From Candidatus Methylophosphatis haderslevensis (lineage in GTDB: Bacteria > Pseudomonadota > Gammaproteobacteria > Burkholderiales > Rhodocyclaceae): a stretch of 64,000 nt of DNA. Shown here in pieces: positions 32,200 through 40,479 of the stretch. Positions within the stretch are counted from its first letter, which is position 1; each line of letters begins with the position of its first letter. The stretch is taken from NCBI GenBank assembly GCA_016711925.1, contig JADJSA010000002.1, positions 62,001-126,000 on the forward strand, in the 5' to 3' direction. Made by a program: the position numbers and the translations under genes. The notes under the pieces are model-generated. The model was not told the origin of the DNA. It was given only the letters and a program-made list of their open reading frames with translations, and searched no databases.

Positions 32200-33372
32200 A
32201 TGCCCGCACCACCTCCCACCACAGAAAACCCCCGATCGCCGCTACCCGGCGCCAGGGTGCTGCTGGTCGAGGACGACCCGGTCAACATCGAGATCGCCAG
32301 GGCGGTGCTGGAGCCGTTCGGGCTGGACGTCAGCGTCGCGATGACCGGCAGGGAGGCGGTCGTGGCCACGGTTTCCCGTCGCTTCGACCTGATCCTGATG
32401 GACATCCAGTTGCCCGACATCGACGGTTTCGAGACCACGCGACGCATCCGTGCCGGCGAGGCGCCCGGCCACCGCACGCCGATAGTCGCGATGACCGGCA
32501 CGGTCGGCGCCGACGTCGCCCAGCGCTGCATCGGCGCCGGCATGGACGCCCACGAGACCAAACCGCTGACCGGCGAAATGCTGGCCCGGCTGGCTGCGCG
32601 CTGGCTGCCCGGACACGCGCCCTCCCCCCAGCCGCAGGCATCGACTCTGTCGCCGGCGCGGCTGGCCGCACTGTTCCGGGAGTCTGCCGCCCGGCTGGTG
32701 GCCGATCTGCAGCGCGCTCACGCGGGCGCGGACCGGGTCGCGGTAATGCGCGCCGCTCATACGCTGAAGTCGATCAGCGCCCGCGTGCCGGCATCGCAGC
32801 TGAACGCGCGCTGTGAGCAACTCGAGGCAGCGGCTGGCAATCCGCAGGTAGCCGATCTCGGGCCGGCGGTCGCCGCGCTGCTCGCCGCCTATGCCGACCT
32901 CGATCCATCGCTGCTCGGCGAACCTGCCGGCGCCCCGGTTTTGACGCCCGCTATTGAGCCGGCCGCGACACCGGCCGCGCAGCGCGCGCCGCTGGTGCTG
33001 GTGGTGGATGACGACGACAACGAACGCTTCCTGGTCCGTCACACGCTGATGCGGGACGGCTACCGGGTGGAAGAATGCGACTGCGGGCAGGCCGCGCTTG
33101 CCTTCTGCCGTAACCGGCGTCCGGACCTGGTGCTGCTCGATGGCTTGATGCCCGGCATGGACGGCATCGCCACCTGCATCGCGCTGCGTGCGGATTTTCA
33201 GGCGGCGGATTTGCCGATCCTGATGTACTCCGGTCTCAACGATCCGGGCTGGCGCGCCCGCGCCTTGCAGGCCGGGGCCGACGGCTTCGTCGACAAATCG
33301 GTCGGCATGAACGAGCTGGCGGCCAGCCTGCGGGCGGGGTTGGCCGCCTGCGGCCTTGCGGCGCGCGGCTGA
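32200..33372 (+). CDS. Phosphorelay protein REC-Hpt-REC
   Basis: 390 residues. REC1 (about 18-135): VLLVEDDPVNIEIA, phospho-Asp in LILMDIQLPDIDGF, and ETKPLTG. Hpt (about 150-240): the phospho-His in RAAHTLKSISARV at about 188-190. REC2 (about 265-380): LVVDDDDNERFLV, Asp in LVLLDGLMPGMDG, and Lys in VDKSVG. No output domain. Such proteins shuttle phosphate between a hybrid kinase and a final regulator; the hybrid kinase at 27993-29849 ends in a REC and lacks its own Hpt, so they could work together. The gene lies 30 bases before ybiB on the same strand, but a functional link to it is not evident. Confidence 0.85.
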   Translation: MPAPPPTTENPRSPLPGARVLLVEDDPVNIEIARAVLEPFGLDVSVAMTGREAVVATVSRRFDLILMDIQLPDIDGFETTRRIRAGEAPGHRTPIVAMTGTVGADVAQRCIGAGMDAHETKPLTGEMLARLAARWLPGHAPSPQPQASTLSPARLAALFRESAARLVADLQRAHAGADRVAVMRAAHTLKSISARVPASQLNARCEQLEAAAGNPQVADLGPAVAALLAAYADLDPSLLGEPAGAPVLTPAIEPAATPAAQRAPLVLVVDDDDNERFLVRHTLMRDGYRVEECDCGQAALAFCRNRRPDLVLLDGLMPGMDGIATCIALRADFQAADLPILMYSGLNDPGWRARALQAGADGFVDKSVGMNELAASLRAGLAACGLAARG

Positions 33373-33401
33373 GCCGGGCGCGCACCAAACCGGGCCGCGC
33401 C

Positions 33402-34415
33402 ATGCGCATCGACAAACCCGCTGCAGCGACAACGCCCGCCGTCGATTCTTCATCGACCTCCTACGCGCCGCTGATCAAGGAAATCGGCCGCGGCGCCAAG
33501 GGCGCTCACCCTTTGACGCGCGACCAGGCGCAATGGCTGTTCGGCCGCATTCTCGACCGCGAGGTGCCGCCACTCGAACTCGGCGCGATCCTGCTGGCGC
33601 TGCGCGTAAAAGGCGAATCGCTCGACGAACTGCTCGGCTTCAGGGCGGCGCTCGATGCGCGTACCGCGCAACTCGACCATCCGGCGGGTACGCCGCGCGT
33701 AGTCGTATTGCCAACCTACAACGGCGCGCGCCGCCAGCCGAACCTGATGCCGCTGCTGGCGCTGCTGCTGGCACGCCAGGGGGTGCCGGTACTGATCCAG
33801 GGACGGCATGATTTCGACAGCCGTGTCAGTCCGTTCGACCTGCTGGCGGAGCTGGGCATCGGGCCGGACGCCGATACTGCAGCGGCGCAAGCGCAGCTTG
33901 CCGAAACCCGGCTCGCCAGCGTACAACTCGAAACCCTCTGCCCCGGTCTGGCGGCGCTGCTGGCCTTGCGGCCGCGGCTCGGCCTGCGCAACAGCGGCCA
34001 CACTCTGGCCAAGCTGCTCGACCCGTGTCGCGGCCACTCGGTACGGGTAGTCGCGGTCACCCATCCCGAGTATTTGCTGCGTATGGACGACCTGCTGCAG
34101 GCCGAACAGGCGACCGCGATGCTGCTGCGCGGCAGCGAAGGCGAGGTGTACGCCAACCCGCGGCGGCGCCCGCGGCTGATGGGCTACCGGGACGGCGCCC
34201 CTGTGCTGCTTGCCGAGGCCGAGGAGGGTGGCGCGCCGCCGCTGGCCTCGCTGCCCGACCTGCCCGACGCACTGTCCAACGCCCGACTGATCCGCGACAT
34301 GCTCGACTGCCGCTTGCCAATCCCGCAGCCGGTGCTCGAACAGGCTGCCGCCCTGCTTTGGTTGAGCGGCCGCTGCGCATCGATCGACGAGGGGCGCACC
34401 CGCCTGAACGGCTGA
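33402..34415 (+). CDS. ybiB: YbiB-like DNA-binding protein (anthranilate phosphoribosyltransferase fold)
   Basis: 337 residues. The N-terminal helical domain (LIKEIGRGAKGAHPLTRDQA and LFGRILDREVPPLELGAILL) and the following alpha/beta domain match the TrpD2/YbiB branch of the TrpD fold. The family lacks TrpD activity; the E. coli member binds DNA without strong sequence preference and is under LexA control. The TrpD glycine-rich PRPP loop is replaced by TYNGARRQPNL. In many betaproteobacteria the gene stands beside nitrate assimilation genes, as here next to nasA. The next 279 bases, up to nasA, contain a sigma-54-like promoter. Confidence 0.85.
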   Translation: MRIDKPAAATTPAVDSSSTSYAPLIKEIGRGAKGAHPLTRDQAQWLFGRILDREVPPLELGAILLALRVKGESLDELLGFRAALDARTAQLDHPAGTPRVVVLPTYNGARRQPNLMPLLALLLARQGVPVLIQGRHDFDSRVSPFDLLAELGIGPDADTAAAQAQLAETRLASVQLETLCPGLAALLALRPRLGLRNSGHTLAKLLDPCRGHSVRVVAVTHPEYLLRMDDLLQAEQATAMLLRGSEGEVYANPRRRPRLMGYRDGAPVLLAEAEEGGAPPLASLPDLPDALSNARLIRDMLDCRLPIPQPVLEQAAALLWLSGRCASIDEGRTRLNG

Positions 34416-34557
34416 ACCGGCCGCACCAGCATAGGCCGCTGCGCACCGGCACGGCGCGCGCAGGCTGCCGGCAGCAATCTGGCAACGACGGCTGTAACAG
34501 ACGGGTGGCAGCGATTGCGGTCGCCGCCGCTTCGCCCGCCACCCGCGACATCGGCCC

Positions 34558-34573
34558 TGGCATGGCGATTGCG
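34558..34573 (+). promoter_or_regulatory. Candidate sigma-54 promoter upstream of nasA
   Basis: TGGCATGGCGATTGCG fits the -24/-12 consensus (TGGCAC...TTGCW), with GG and GC exactly ten bases apart and two mismatches. It is about 120 bases before the nasA ATG at 34695. A second match is found upstream of nasT, the other half of the pathway. NtrC-type activation is the usual control. Confidence 0.45.
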
Positions 34574-34694
34574 ACGCCCCGCTTGCCGTCTCGCCGCCAA
34601 TGGCGGCTGCGCGATGGCGGATCAGCGTCGATCCCAGGCGAATCTCGACTGCACGCCGGAGCCCCCGGTGTGCTCGAACTGCTCAGGAGTCGAC

Positions 34695-37429
34695 ATGCCA
34701 GCCTCGACCACCCGCGCCGAAACCCGGTCAGTCTGCTGCTATTGCGGGGTCGGCTGCGGCATCGTCATCGACCATGACGCCGGACGCATCGTCGGCGTGC
34801 GCGGCGACCCCGACCACCCGGCCAATTTCGGCCGCTTGTGCACCAAGGGTTCGACCCTGTATCTGACCGCCGTGCGCGAAACCCGCGCCTTGTACCCCGA
34901 ACTACGAACGACCCGCGATGGCGCCCGCAAACGCGTCGCGTGGGATCTGGCGCTCGACCATGCCGCTGCGCGGTTCGCACGAACCATCCGCGAGCACGGC
35001 CCGGACTCGGTTGCCCTTTATGTCTCGGGGCAGTTGCTCACCGAGGACTACTACGTCTTCAACAAACTGGCCAGGGGGTTGATCGGCACCAACAACGTCG
35101 ACTCCAACTCGCGGCTGTGCATGTCCTCCGCCGTTGCCGGCTACAAGCAGACGCTGGGCGCCGACGCCCCGCCGGCCTGCTATGCCGACATCGACCAAAC
35201 CGGCTGCCTGCTGATCGCCGGCAGCAACACCGCGTATGCACATCCGGTCGTGTTCCGCCGCATCGAGGATGCGAAGGCGGCCAACCCCGATCTGAAGATC
35301 ATCGTGGTCGATCCGCGCCGCACCGACACCGCGGCGATGGCCGATCTGCACCTGCCGATCCTGCCCGGCACGGACCTCGTGCTGTTCAACGCGATGCTGC
35401 ACGTGTTGCTGTGGGAAGGACTGACCGACACGCGCTTCATCCGCGAACACTGTGACGGCTTCGAGGCCGTGCGCGAGGCCGTACGTGAAATCACGCCGGC
35501 ATTGGCCAGCCAGGTGTGCGGCGTGCCGGCCGATGACATCGTGCTGGCCGCGCGCTGGTTCGGCGCGGCGCAGGCGTCGCTTTCGATGTGGTGCCAGGGA
35601 CTCAACCAGTCGATCCACGGCACTCACAACACGGCTGCGCTCGTGCACCTGCATCTGGCTACCGGGCACATCGGCAGGCCGGGCGCCGGCCGTTCTCGCT
35701 CACCGGCCAGCCCAACGCGATGGGCGGGCGCGAGGTCGGCGGCCTGGCCAATCTGCTGTCGGCGCATCGCGATCCGGCCGATTCCGACCATCGCGCCGCA
35801 GTGGCCCGCCTGTGGGGCATCGACGATCTGCCGGCGACGCCGGGCAAGACCGCGGTCGAATTGTTCGAGGCGGTCCGCTGCGGTGAAATCAAGGCGCTGT
35901 GGATTGCGTGCACCAACCCGGCCCAGTCGATGCCGCAACAGTCCCTGATACGCGAGGCGCTGGCGGCGGCGGAATTCGTCGTGTTGCAGGAAGCATTCCG
36001 CAACACCGAAACCGCGAACTATGCCGACCTCATTGTCCCGGCGGCAACCTGGGGCGAGAAGGAAGGCACCATGACCAATTCGGAGCGGCGCATCTCCCGT
36101 GTGCACCGCGCCGTTGCCGCGCCCGGCGAGGCGCGGCCCGACTGGCAGATCGCGTGCGACTTCGCGTTGCGTCTCGGCCATGCCCTCGACGACCCGCGCG
36201 CCAGCCGGCTGTTTCCGTACTCCGGCCCGGAACAGATCTTTCGCGAACACGCCGGAACCACGCGTGGCCGCGATCTCGACATCGCCGACCTCGACTACAG
36301 CGTACTCGACGAAACCGGCCCGCAACAGTGGCCGTGGTCGCGCGAGGCCGGCGGGGCGGCGCGCCTGTATGCCGACGGGCGTTTCGCGACGCCATCCGGC
36401 CGCGCCCGATTCGTCAAGCTCGACACCCGGATCACCGCCGAGAACACCGACGCCCGCCATCCGCTGCACCTCAACAGCGGGCGCCTGCGCGACCAGTGGC
36501 ATGGAATGAGCCGCACCGGCAAGGCCGCCCGCCTGTTCAACCACAGCGACGAGGCCTGCCTCGCCATGCACGCCGACGACATGGCCCGGCGCGGCTTGGC
36601 CGACGGCGATCTGGTGCGCGTGCGCTCGCGGCGCGGCGAGATCGTGGTGCGGGTTGCCACCTCCTCGGAGATGCGGCCGGGCCAGACCTTCCTGCCGATG
36701 CATTTCGGCCGCCGCCACTTGTCGCATGCCGGTGTGAATGAACTCATGCCACAGGCCTTCGACCCGCATTCGAAGCAGCCGGAACTCAAGCACGCCGCGA
36801 TACAGGTGCAAAAGGTGACGCTGCCCTTTCAGGCACTGGCAATGCGCACTGCCATCGGAGAGGTGGCGCCGCAGGAAGCGGTACTGCGCTGGCTGGAGCG
36901 CCTGCAGCCGCTGCTCGGCCGCTTCGCCTACGCCTCGCTCGCGCTTGCCGGGCGCGACCAGCCGGCTGCCGTACTTCGCATCGCGCACCATGACGCGTTG
37001 CCCGGGGAATGGCTGGCCGAAATCGACACGCTGCTCGACCTGCCCGCCGCCGAGTGCCTCGCCTATCGCGACGCGCGCCGCAACATCGACAAGAAGGCGA
37101 TGATCGTCGACGGCAAACTGGCCGGCCTGCGCCTGACCGGCGAGATCGCAGCCGGCAACTGGCTGCGCGAAACCATGATCGGGCGCATACCGGCCGACGA
37201 CCTGCGGCGCTGGATCTTCGCGCCGCTCGCCGCAGCGCCCGCTGCAGCGAAGACCCGCGGCAAGATCGTCTGCAACTGCCTCGACGTCGCCGAGCGGGAC
37301 ATCGCCACCGCAATCGCCGCCGGCGCGACGCTGGAGGGGCTGCAGACCAGCCTGAAATGCGGCACCGCCTGCGGTTCCTGCGTGGCGGAACTGCGGCGCA
37401 TGCTGGCCGCCCCAGCACGGGCTGCCTGA
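34695..37429 (+). pseudogene. nasA: Assimilatory nitrate reductase catalytic subunit, frame broken once near 35690
   Basis: Starts at the ATG at 34695 with AGGAG upstream. The N-terminal [4Fe-4S] site is SVCCYCGVGCG with Cys in GRLCTKGST. Molybdopterin-domain blocks follow: NNVDSNSRLCMSSAVAGYKQ, then NTAYAHPVVF. The first frame reads to GHIGRPGAG and the family's next block PFSLTGQPNAMGGREVGG continues one frame over; restoring a C (GGCCGTT to GGCCCGTT at 35688-35692) gives about 911 residues. The C-terminus bears a BFD-like [2Fe-2S] domain: CNCLDVAERDI and CGTACGSC, as in NasA/NarB proteins that take electrons from a reductase. It reduces nitrate to nitrite in the cytoplasm. If the shift is real, nitrate assimilation here is lost while transport and nirBD persist; a consensus error is as likely. 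Confidence 0.88.
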
Positions 37430-37443
37430 CTCAGGCATGCCAT

Positions 37444-38109
37444 TCAGCCCGCCTTGCGCAGGGTGAGGTTGATGCGCTGGCGGCCGAGCAGCGGATGCTC
37501 GCAATCCTTGAGCGCCAGCACGCCGTGATAGCGCAGCCGCGCCGGGCCGCCCCACACGACCACGTCGCCGTGCCCGAGCGGCACGCGCGAACGCGTGTCC
37601 GCGCGCCGCAAGCCGCCGAACAGGAACAGCGCCGGCAAACCGAGCGACACGGAGACGATCGGCGCCGTCATATCGCGCTCGTTCCTGTCCTGGTGCAGCG
37701 ACAGGCGCGCGCCGGGCTGGTAACGATTGACCAAGCAGGCGTCGGGCAAGAATCCATCGAAACCCGCTCGCGCCGCGGCGTCCTGCGCGAGCTGCATCAG
37801 CGACGCCGGCAGCGCCGGCCAGTTGGCGCCGCTTTGCGGATCGACGGCGTCGTAGCGATAGCCGGTGCCATCGCTGACCCAGCCCAGCGCGCCGCAGTTG
37901 GTCATCGCCACCGACATGCGAAAGCCGCCCGGCGTCACCATGTGGCGAAACGGCGCCGCGGCGGTCACATGCTCCAGATCGGCCAGCAACCGCGCGACAC
38001 TGGGAATCGCGAAACCGCGCAGGACAACGGCTCCCGCTGCGAGCGCGTCGACTCCCGGCTGCGCCGCACTGGCCGCGGCGCCGAGGCCGTCGAACAAGTC
38101 CCTCGTCAT
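37444..38109 (-). CDS. alkB: DNA oxidative demethylase AlkB
   Basis: 221 residues from the ATG at 38109. The 2-oxoglutarate/Fe(II) dioxygenase ligands are His and Asp in SLHQDRNERD (about 136-145) and the distal His in DCEHPLLG, with 2-oxoglutarate-binding Arg in RINLTLR at the C-terminus. PGGFRMSVAMTNCGALGW and RYQPGARL are typical AlkB blocks. It removes methyl groups from 1-methyladenine and 3-methylcytosine. The start overlaps the ada stop by four bases (ATGA), giving the classic ada-alkB adaptive-response operon. The 3' end converges on nasA with 14 bases between stops. Confidence 0.93.
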   Translation of the reverse strand: MTRDLFDGLGAAASAAQPGVDALAAGAVVLRGFAIPSVARLLADLEHVTAAAPFRHMVTPGGFRMSVAMTNCGALGWVSDGTGYRYDAVDPQSGANWPALPASLMQLAQDAAARAGFDGFLPDACLVNRYQPGARLSLHQDRNERDMTAPIVSVSLGLPALFLFGGLRRADTRSRVPLGHGDVVVWGGPARLRYHGVLALKDCEHPLLGRQRINLTLRKAG

Positions 38110-39179
38110 CGCCCGGCCTCGCGTTCGAGCAGCGCGCGCTTGCGCTCGACGCCCCAGCGGTAGCCCGACAGGCTGCCGTCGGTACGCACCACGCGATGGC
38201 AGGGTATCGCCACCGCCAGCGTGTTGGCGGCACAGGCTCGCGCCACGGCGCGCACTGCCTTGGGCGCCGCGATGCGCCGGGCGATCTCGCTGTAACTCGC
38301 GGTCGCGCCCGGCGGAATGTCCCGCAACGCCTGCCAGACGCGCTGCTGGAATGCCGTGCCGCGCACATCGAGCGGCAGGTCGAGCCCCAGCCGCGGCGCT
38401 TCGACCAGGCCCACCACCTTGGCGACCCACTGCTCGAAAACGGCGTCGCCGCCGATCAGTTCGGCGCGGGCGAAGCGGTCCTGCAGATCGCGCGCCAGCG
38501 TCTCGGGATCGTCGCCGATGAGAATCGCGCAGACGCCGCGTTCGCTGGCCGCAACCAGGATCGCACCCAGCGAACAGTCGCCGATAGCAAAGCGTATCGC
38601 GGTATCTTCGCCGCCGCGGTGGTAGCGGGTCGGCGTCATGCCCAGCACCTGGTTGGCATTGTCATAGAAGCGTCCGCTCGAGCTGTAGCCGGCGCCGTAG
38701 ATCGCATCGGTAACCGAGCCGCGGCGCAGCAGTTCGGCGCGAACGCGCCGGGCGCGCTGTGCCGCGGCGTAGGCCTTCGGGGTCAGTCCGGAGACGGCCT
38801 TGAACTCGCGCTGCAGGTAGCCGGCGCTGAGTCCGGCATGGCGCGCCAGTTGCGCGAGTGTCGGCACAGTTTCGCTCTGCTCGATCAGCCGGCACAGTGC
38901 CGCCACCCGCAGCGCGCGCTGCCCGGCCGGCGGCTCCTGCTGCGGCATGCAGCGCTTGCAGGGCCGAAAGCCGGCGTGTTCGGCATCCGCCGCCGTGGCG
39001 TGAAATGCGACGTGCTCCGGCCGCGCCCTGCGCGCGCCGCACGATGGCCGGCAGTACACCCCGGTTGTCTTCACCGAATACACGAACCGGCCATCGGCCG
39101 TGGCGTCGCGCGCGACCACCGCGGCCCAGCGCGGGTCGTTCAAGGTTGCGGCTGCGCGCGAGTCTGTCTTCGAGGGCAT
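38106..39179 (-). CDS. ada: Ada: methylated-DNA-cysteine methyltransferase and transcriptional activator
   Basis: 357 residues with all parts of Ada. The N-terminal zinc domain has Cys43 and Cys47 in VYCRPSCGAR and Cys74 and Cys77 in FRPCKRCMPQ. The AraC-type HTH spans about 95-185 (LARHAGLSAGYLQREFKAVSG). The C-terminal O6-methylguanine transferase has its acceptor Cys in VAIPCHRVVRTDG at about 327. Methylation of an N-terminal cysteine by phosphotriesters converts it to an activator of ada and alkB. alkB overlaps its end. No convincing Ada box was found in the 176 bp shared with corA. The ATG at 39179 is the only plausible start. Confidence 0.95.
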   Translation of the reverse strand: MPSKTDSRAAATLNDPRWAAVVARDATADGRFVYSVKTTGVYCRPSCGARRARPEHVAFHATAADAEHAGFRPCKRCMPQQEPPAGQRALRVAALCRLIEQSETVPTLAQLARHAGLSAGYLQREFKAVSGLTPKAYAAAQRARRVRAELLRRGSVTDAIYGAGYSSSGRFYDNANQVLGMTPTRYHRGGEDTAIRFAIGDCSLGAILVAASERGVCAILIGDDPETLARDLQDRFARAELIGGDAVFEQWVAKVVGLVEAPRLGLDLPLDVRGTAFQQRVWQALRDIPPGATASYSEIARRIAAPKAVRAVARACAANTLAVAIPCHRVVRTDGSLSGYRWGVERKRALLEREAGR

Positions 39180-39355
39180 GGTGGCTTGCGTCCCGTTTCA
39201 AATCCCGCAGTCGATGGCCGAACTGTAGCCGCTTGCGGCGCCCGCCGCACTCCGGATCCTGAGTTTGAATTCGGCGCAGCCGGAGCGAAAAAGGCCGCCA
39301 AGACGTGAGAACATTGTGTCCGCAGCGCCGGACTAAACTCGATCGGGACCACGCC

Positions 39356-40324
39356 ATGCTGATCAACTGCGTCGCTTACCAGGACGGCAAGAAACTTGCC
39401 GACATCAACGTCGAAGACATCGACGCCTACGTCAGCCGGCCCGAGTGCATGGTCTGGGTGGCGCTGCGCGACGCCACCGACGAGGAACTGGCGTCGATGC
39501 AACACGAGTTCGGTCTGCACGACTTGGCAGTCGAGGACGCCCGCCACGGCCACCAGCGCCCCAAGGTCGAGGAATACGGCGACACCCTGTTCGTCACCAT
39601 GCATACGGTGGAACTGAACGCGATCGACGAGTTGCATGTGGGCGAGGTGAACGTGTTCGCCGGGCGAAACTTCGTGCTCTCGGTACGCAACCGCAGCCAG
39701 CACAGCATGGCGAGCGTGCGCGAACGGGCCGAGCGCGAGCCGCATCTGCTGCGCCTCGGCGCCGGCTTCATACTCTATGCGCTGTTGGACGCGGTGGTCG
39801 ACCGCTACTTCCCGTACATCGAGTCGCTCGAGAACGAACTGGAGGGCATCGAGGGGCAAATCTTCCTGCGTGGCAACGCGCGCCACAACGTCCAACAATT
39901 GTATAACCTCAAGCAGCGCGTGATGACCGTCAAGCACGCTGTCACGCCGCTGATGGAGGCGACGAGCAAGCTGTGGAGCGGCCGCGTGCCGGCCGTCTGC
40001 GAGGGCAGCCGCGAATACTTCCGCGATGTCTACGACCATCTGATCCGCATCAACAGCACGCTCGACACGCTGCGCGACACCATCGGCACCGCGATCCAGG
40101 TGAACCTGTCGATGGTGACCATCGAGGAATCGGAGAACTCCAAGCGCCTGGCGGCCTGGGCCGGGATCTTCGCGGTGGCGACCGCCTTCGCCGGCATCTG
40201 GGGCATGAACTTCGAGGCCATGCCGGAACTGAAGTGGAAATACGGCTACCCGATGGCGCTCGGACTGATCGTGGTGGCCTGCGCCCTGCTGTACCGGCGC
40301 TTCAAGCGCATGGGATGGCTGTGA
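39356..40324 (+). CDS. corA: Magnesium/cobalt transporter CorA
   Basis: 322 residues from the ATG at 39356 (MLINCVAYQDGKKLADINVED), close to the usual 316. The cytoplasmic alpha/beta funnel domain is followed by the long stalk helix and two C-terminal membrane helices. The pore signature GMNFEAMPELKW (YGMNF-type, here WGMNF) is at the end of the first helix. It forms a homopentameric channel for magnesium uptake. It is divergent from ada. A second start at 39305 adds 17 unconserved residues and is rejected. The repeat at 40394 follows its stop. Confidence 0.93.
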   Translation: MLINCVAYQDGKKLADINVEDIDAYVSRPECMVWVALRDATDEELASMQHEFGLHDLAVEDARHGHQRPKVEEYGDTLFVTMHTVELNAIDELHVGEVNVFAGRNFVLSVRNRSQHSMASVRERAEREPHLLRLGAGFILYALLDAVVDRYFPYIESLENELEGIEGQIFLRGNARHNVQQLYNLKQRVMTVKHAVTPLMEATSKLWSGRVPAVCEGSREYFRDVYDHLIRINSTLDTLRDTIGTAIQVNLSMVTIEESENSKRLAAWAGIFAVATAFAGIWGMNFEAMPELKWKYGYPMALGLIVVACALLYRRFKRMGWL

Positions 40325-40393
40325 GCGTTCGTTGCGGGTGACAGCGCCGCTTCGCGGGGCCGCAGCCTTGCCTGCACCGAGCAACCTGCCGGA

Positions 40394-40464
40394 GATCCGC
40401 ATGGAATGGCGCTCTCCAGCCATCGGTGGTCGTAGATCGCCATTCCACGCGGCTCGCAGGCCGG
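40394..40464. repeat. Dispersed intergenic repeat, copy 5 (short type)
   Basis: GATCCGCATGGAATGGCG at 40394-40411 and AGATCGCCATTCCACGCGG at 40434-40452 form an inverted repeat; the GCTCGCAGGCCGG tail follows. About 85 percent identical by eye to 44863-44933. It lies between the convergent corA and kup genes, where it could help end transcription from both sides, though no T run is present. Confidence 0.7.
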
Positions 40465-40479
40465 CCCCTTGGCGAAATC

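Noticed and set aside
34506..34518. A second sigma-54-like site, TGGCAGCGATTGC
   Set aside because: The GG and GC dinucleotides are only eight bases apart instead of ten.
34593..34607. GCCGCC-AAT-GGCGGC hairpin upstream of nasA as a second ANTAR target
   Set aside because: The loop is three bases rather than six and no intrinsic terminator follows it.
39200..39340. Ada box between ada and corA
   Set aside because: A GAATTCGGCGCAG sequence is present but is in the wrong orientation for ada and lacks the A-rich spacing of the known box.
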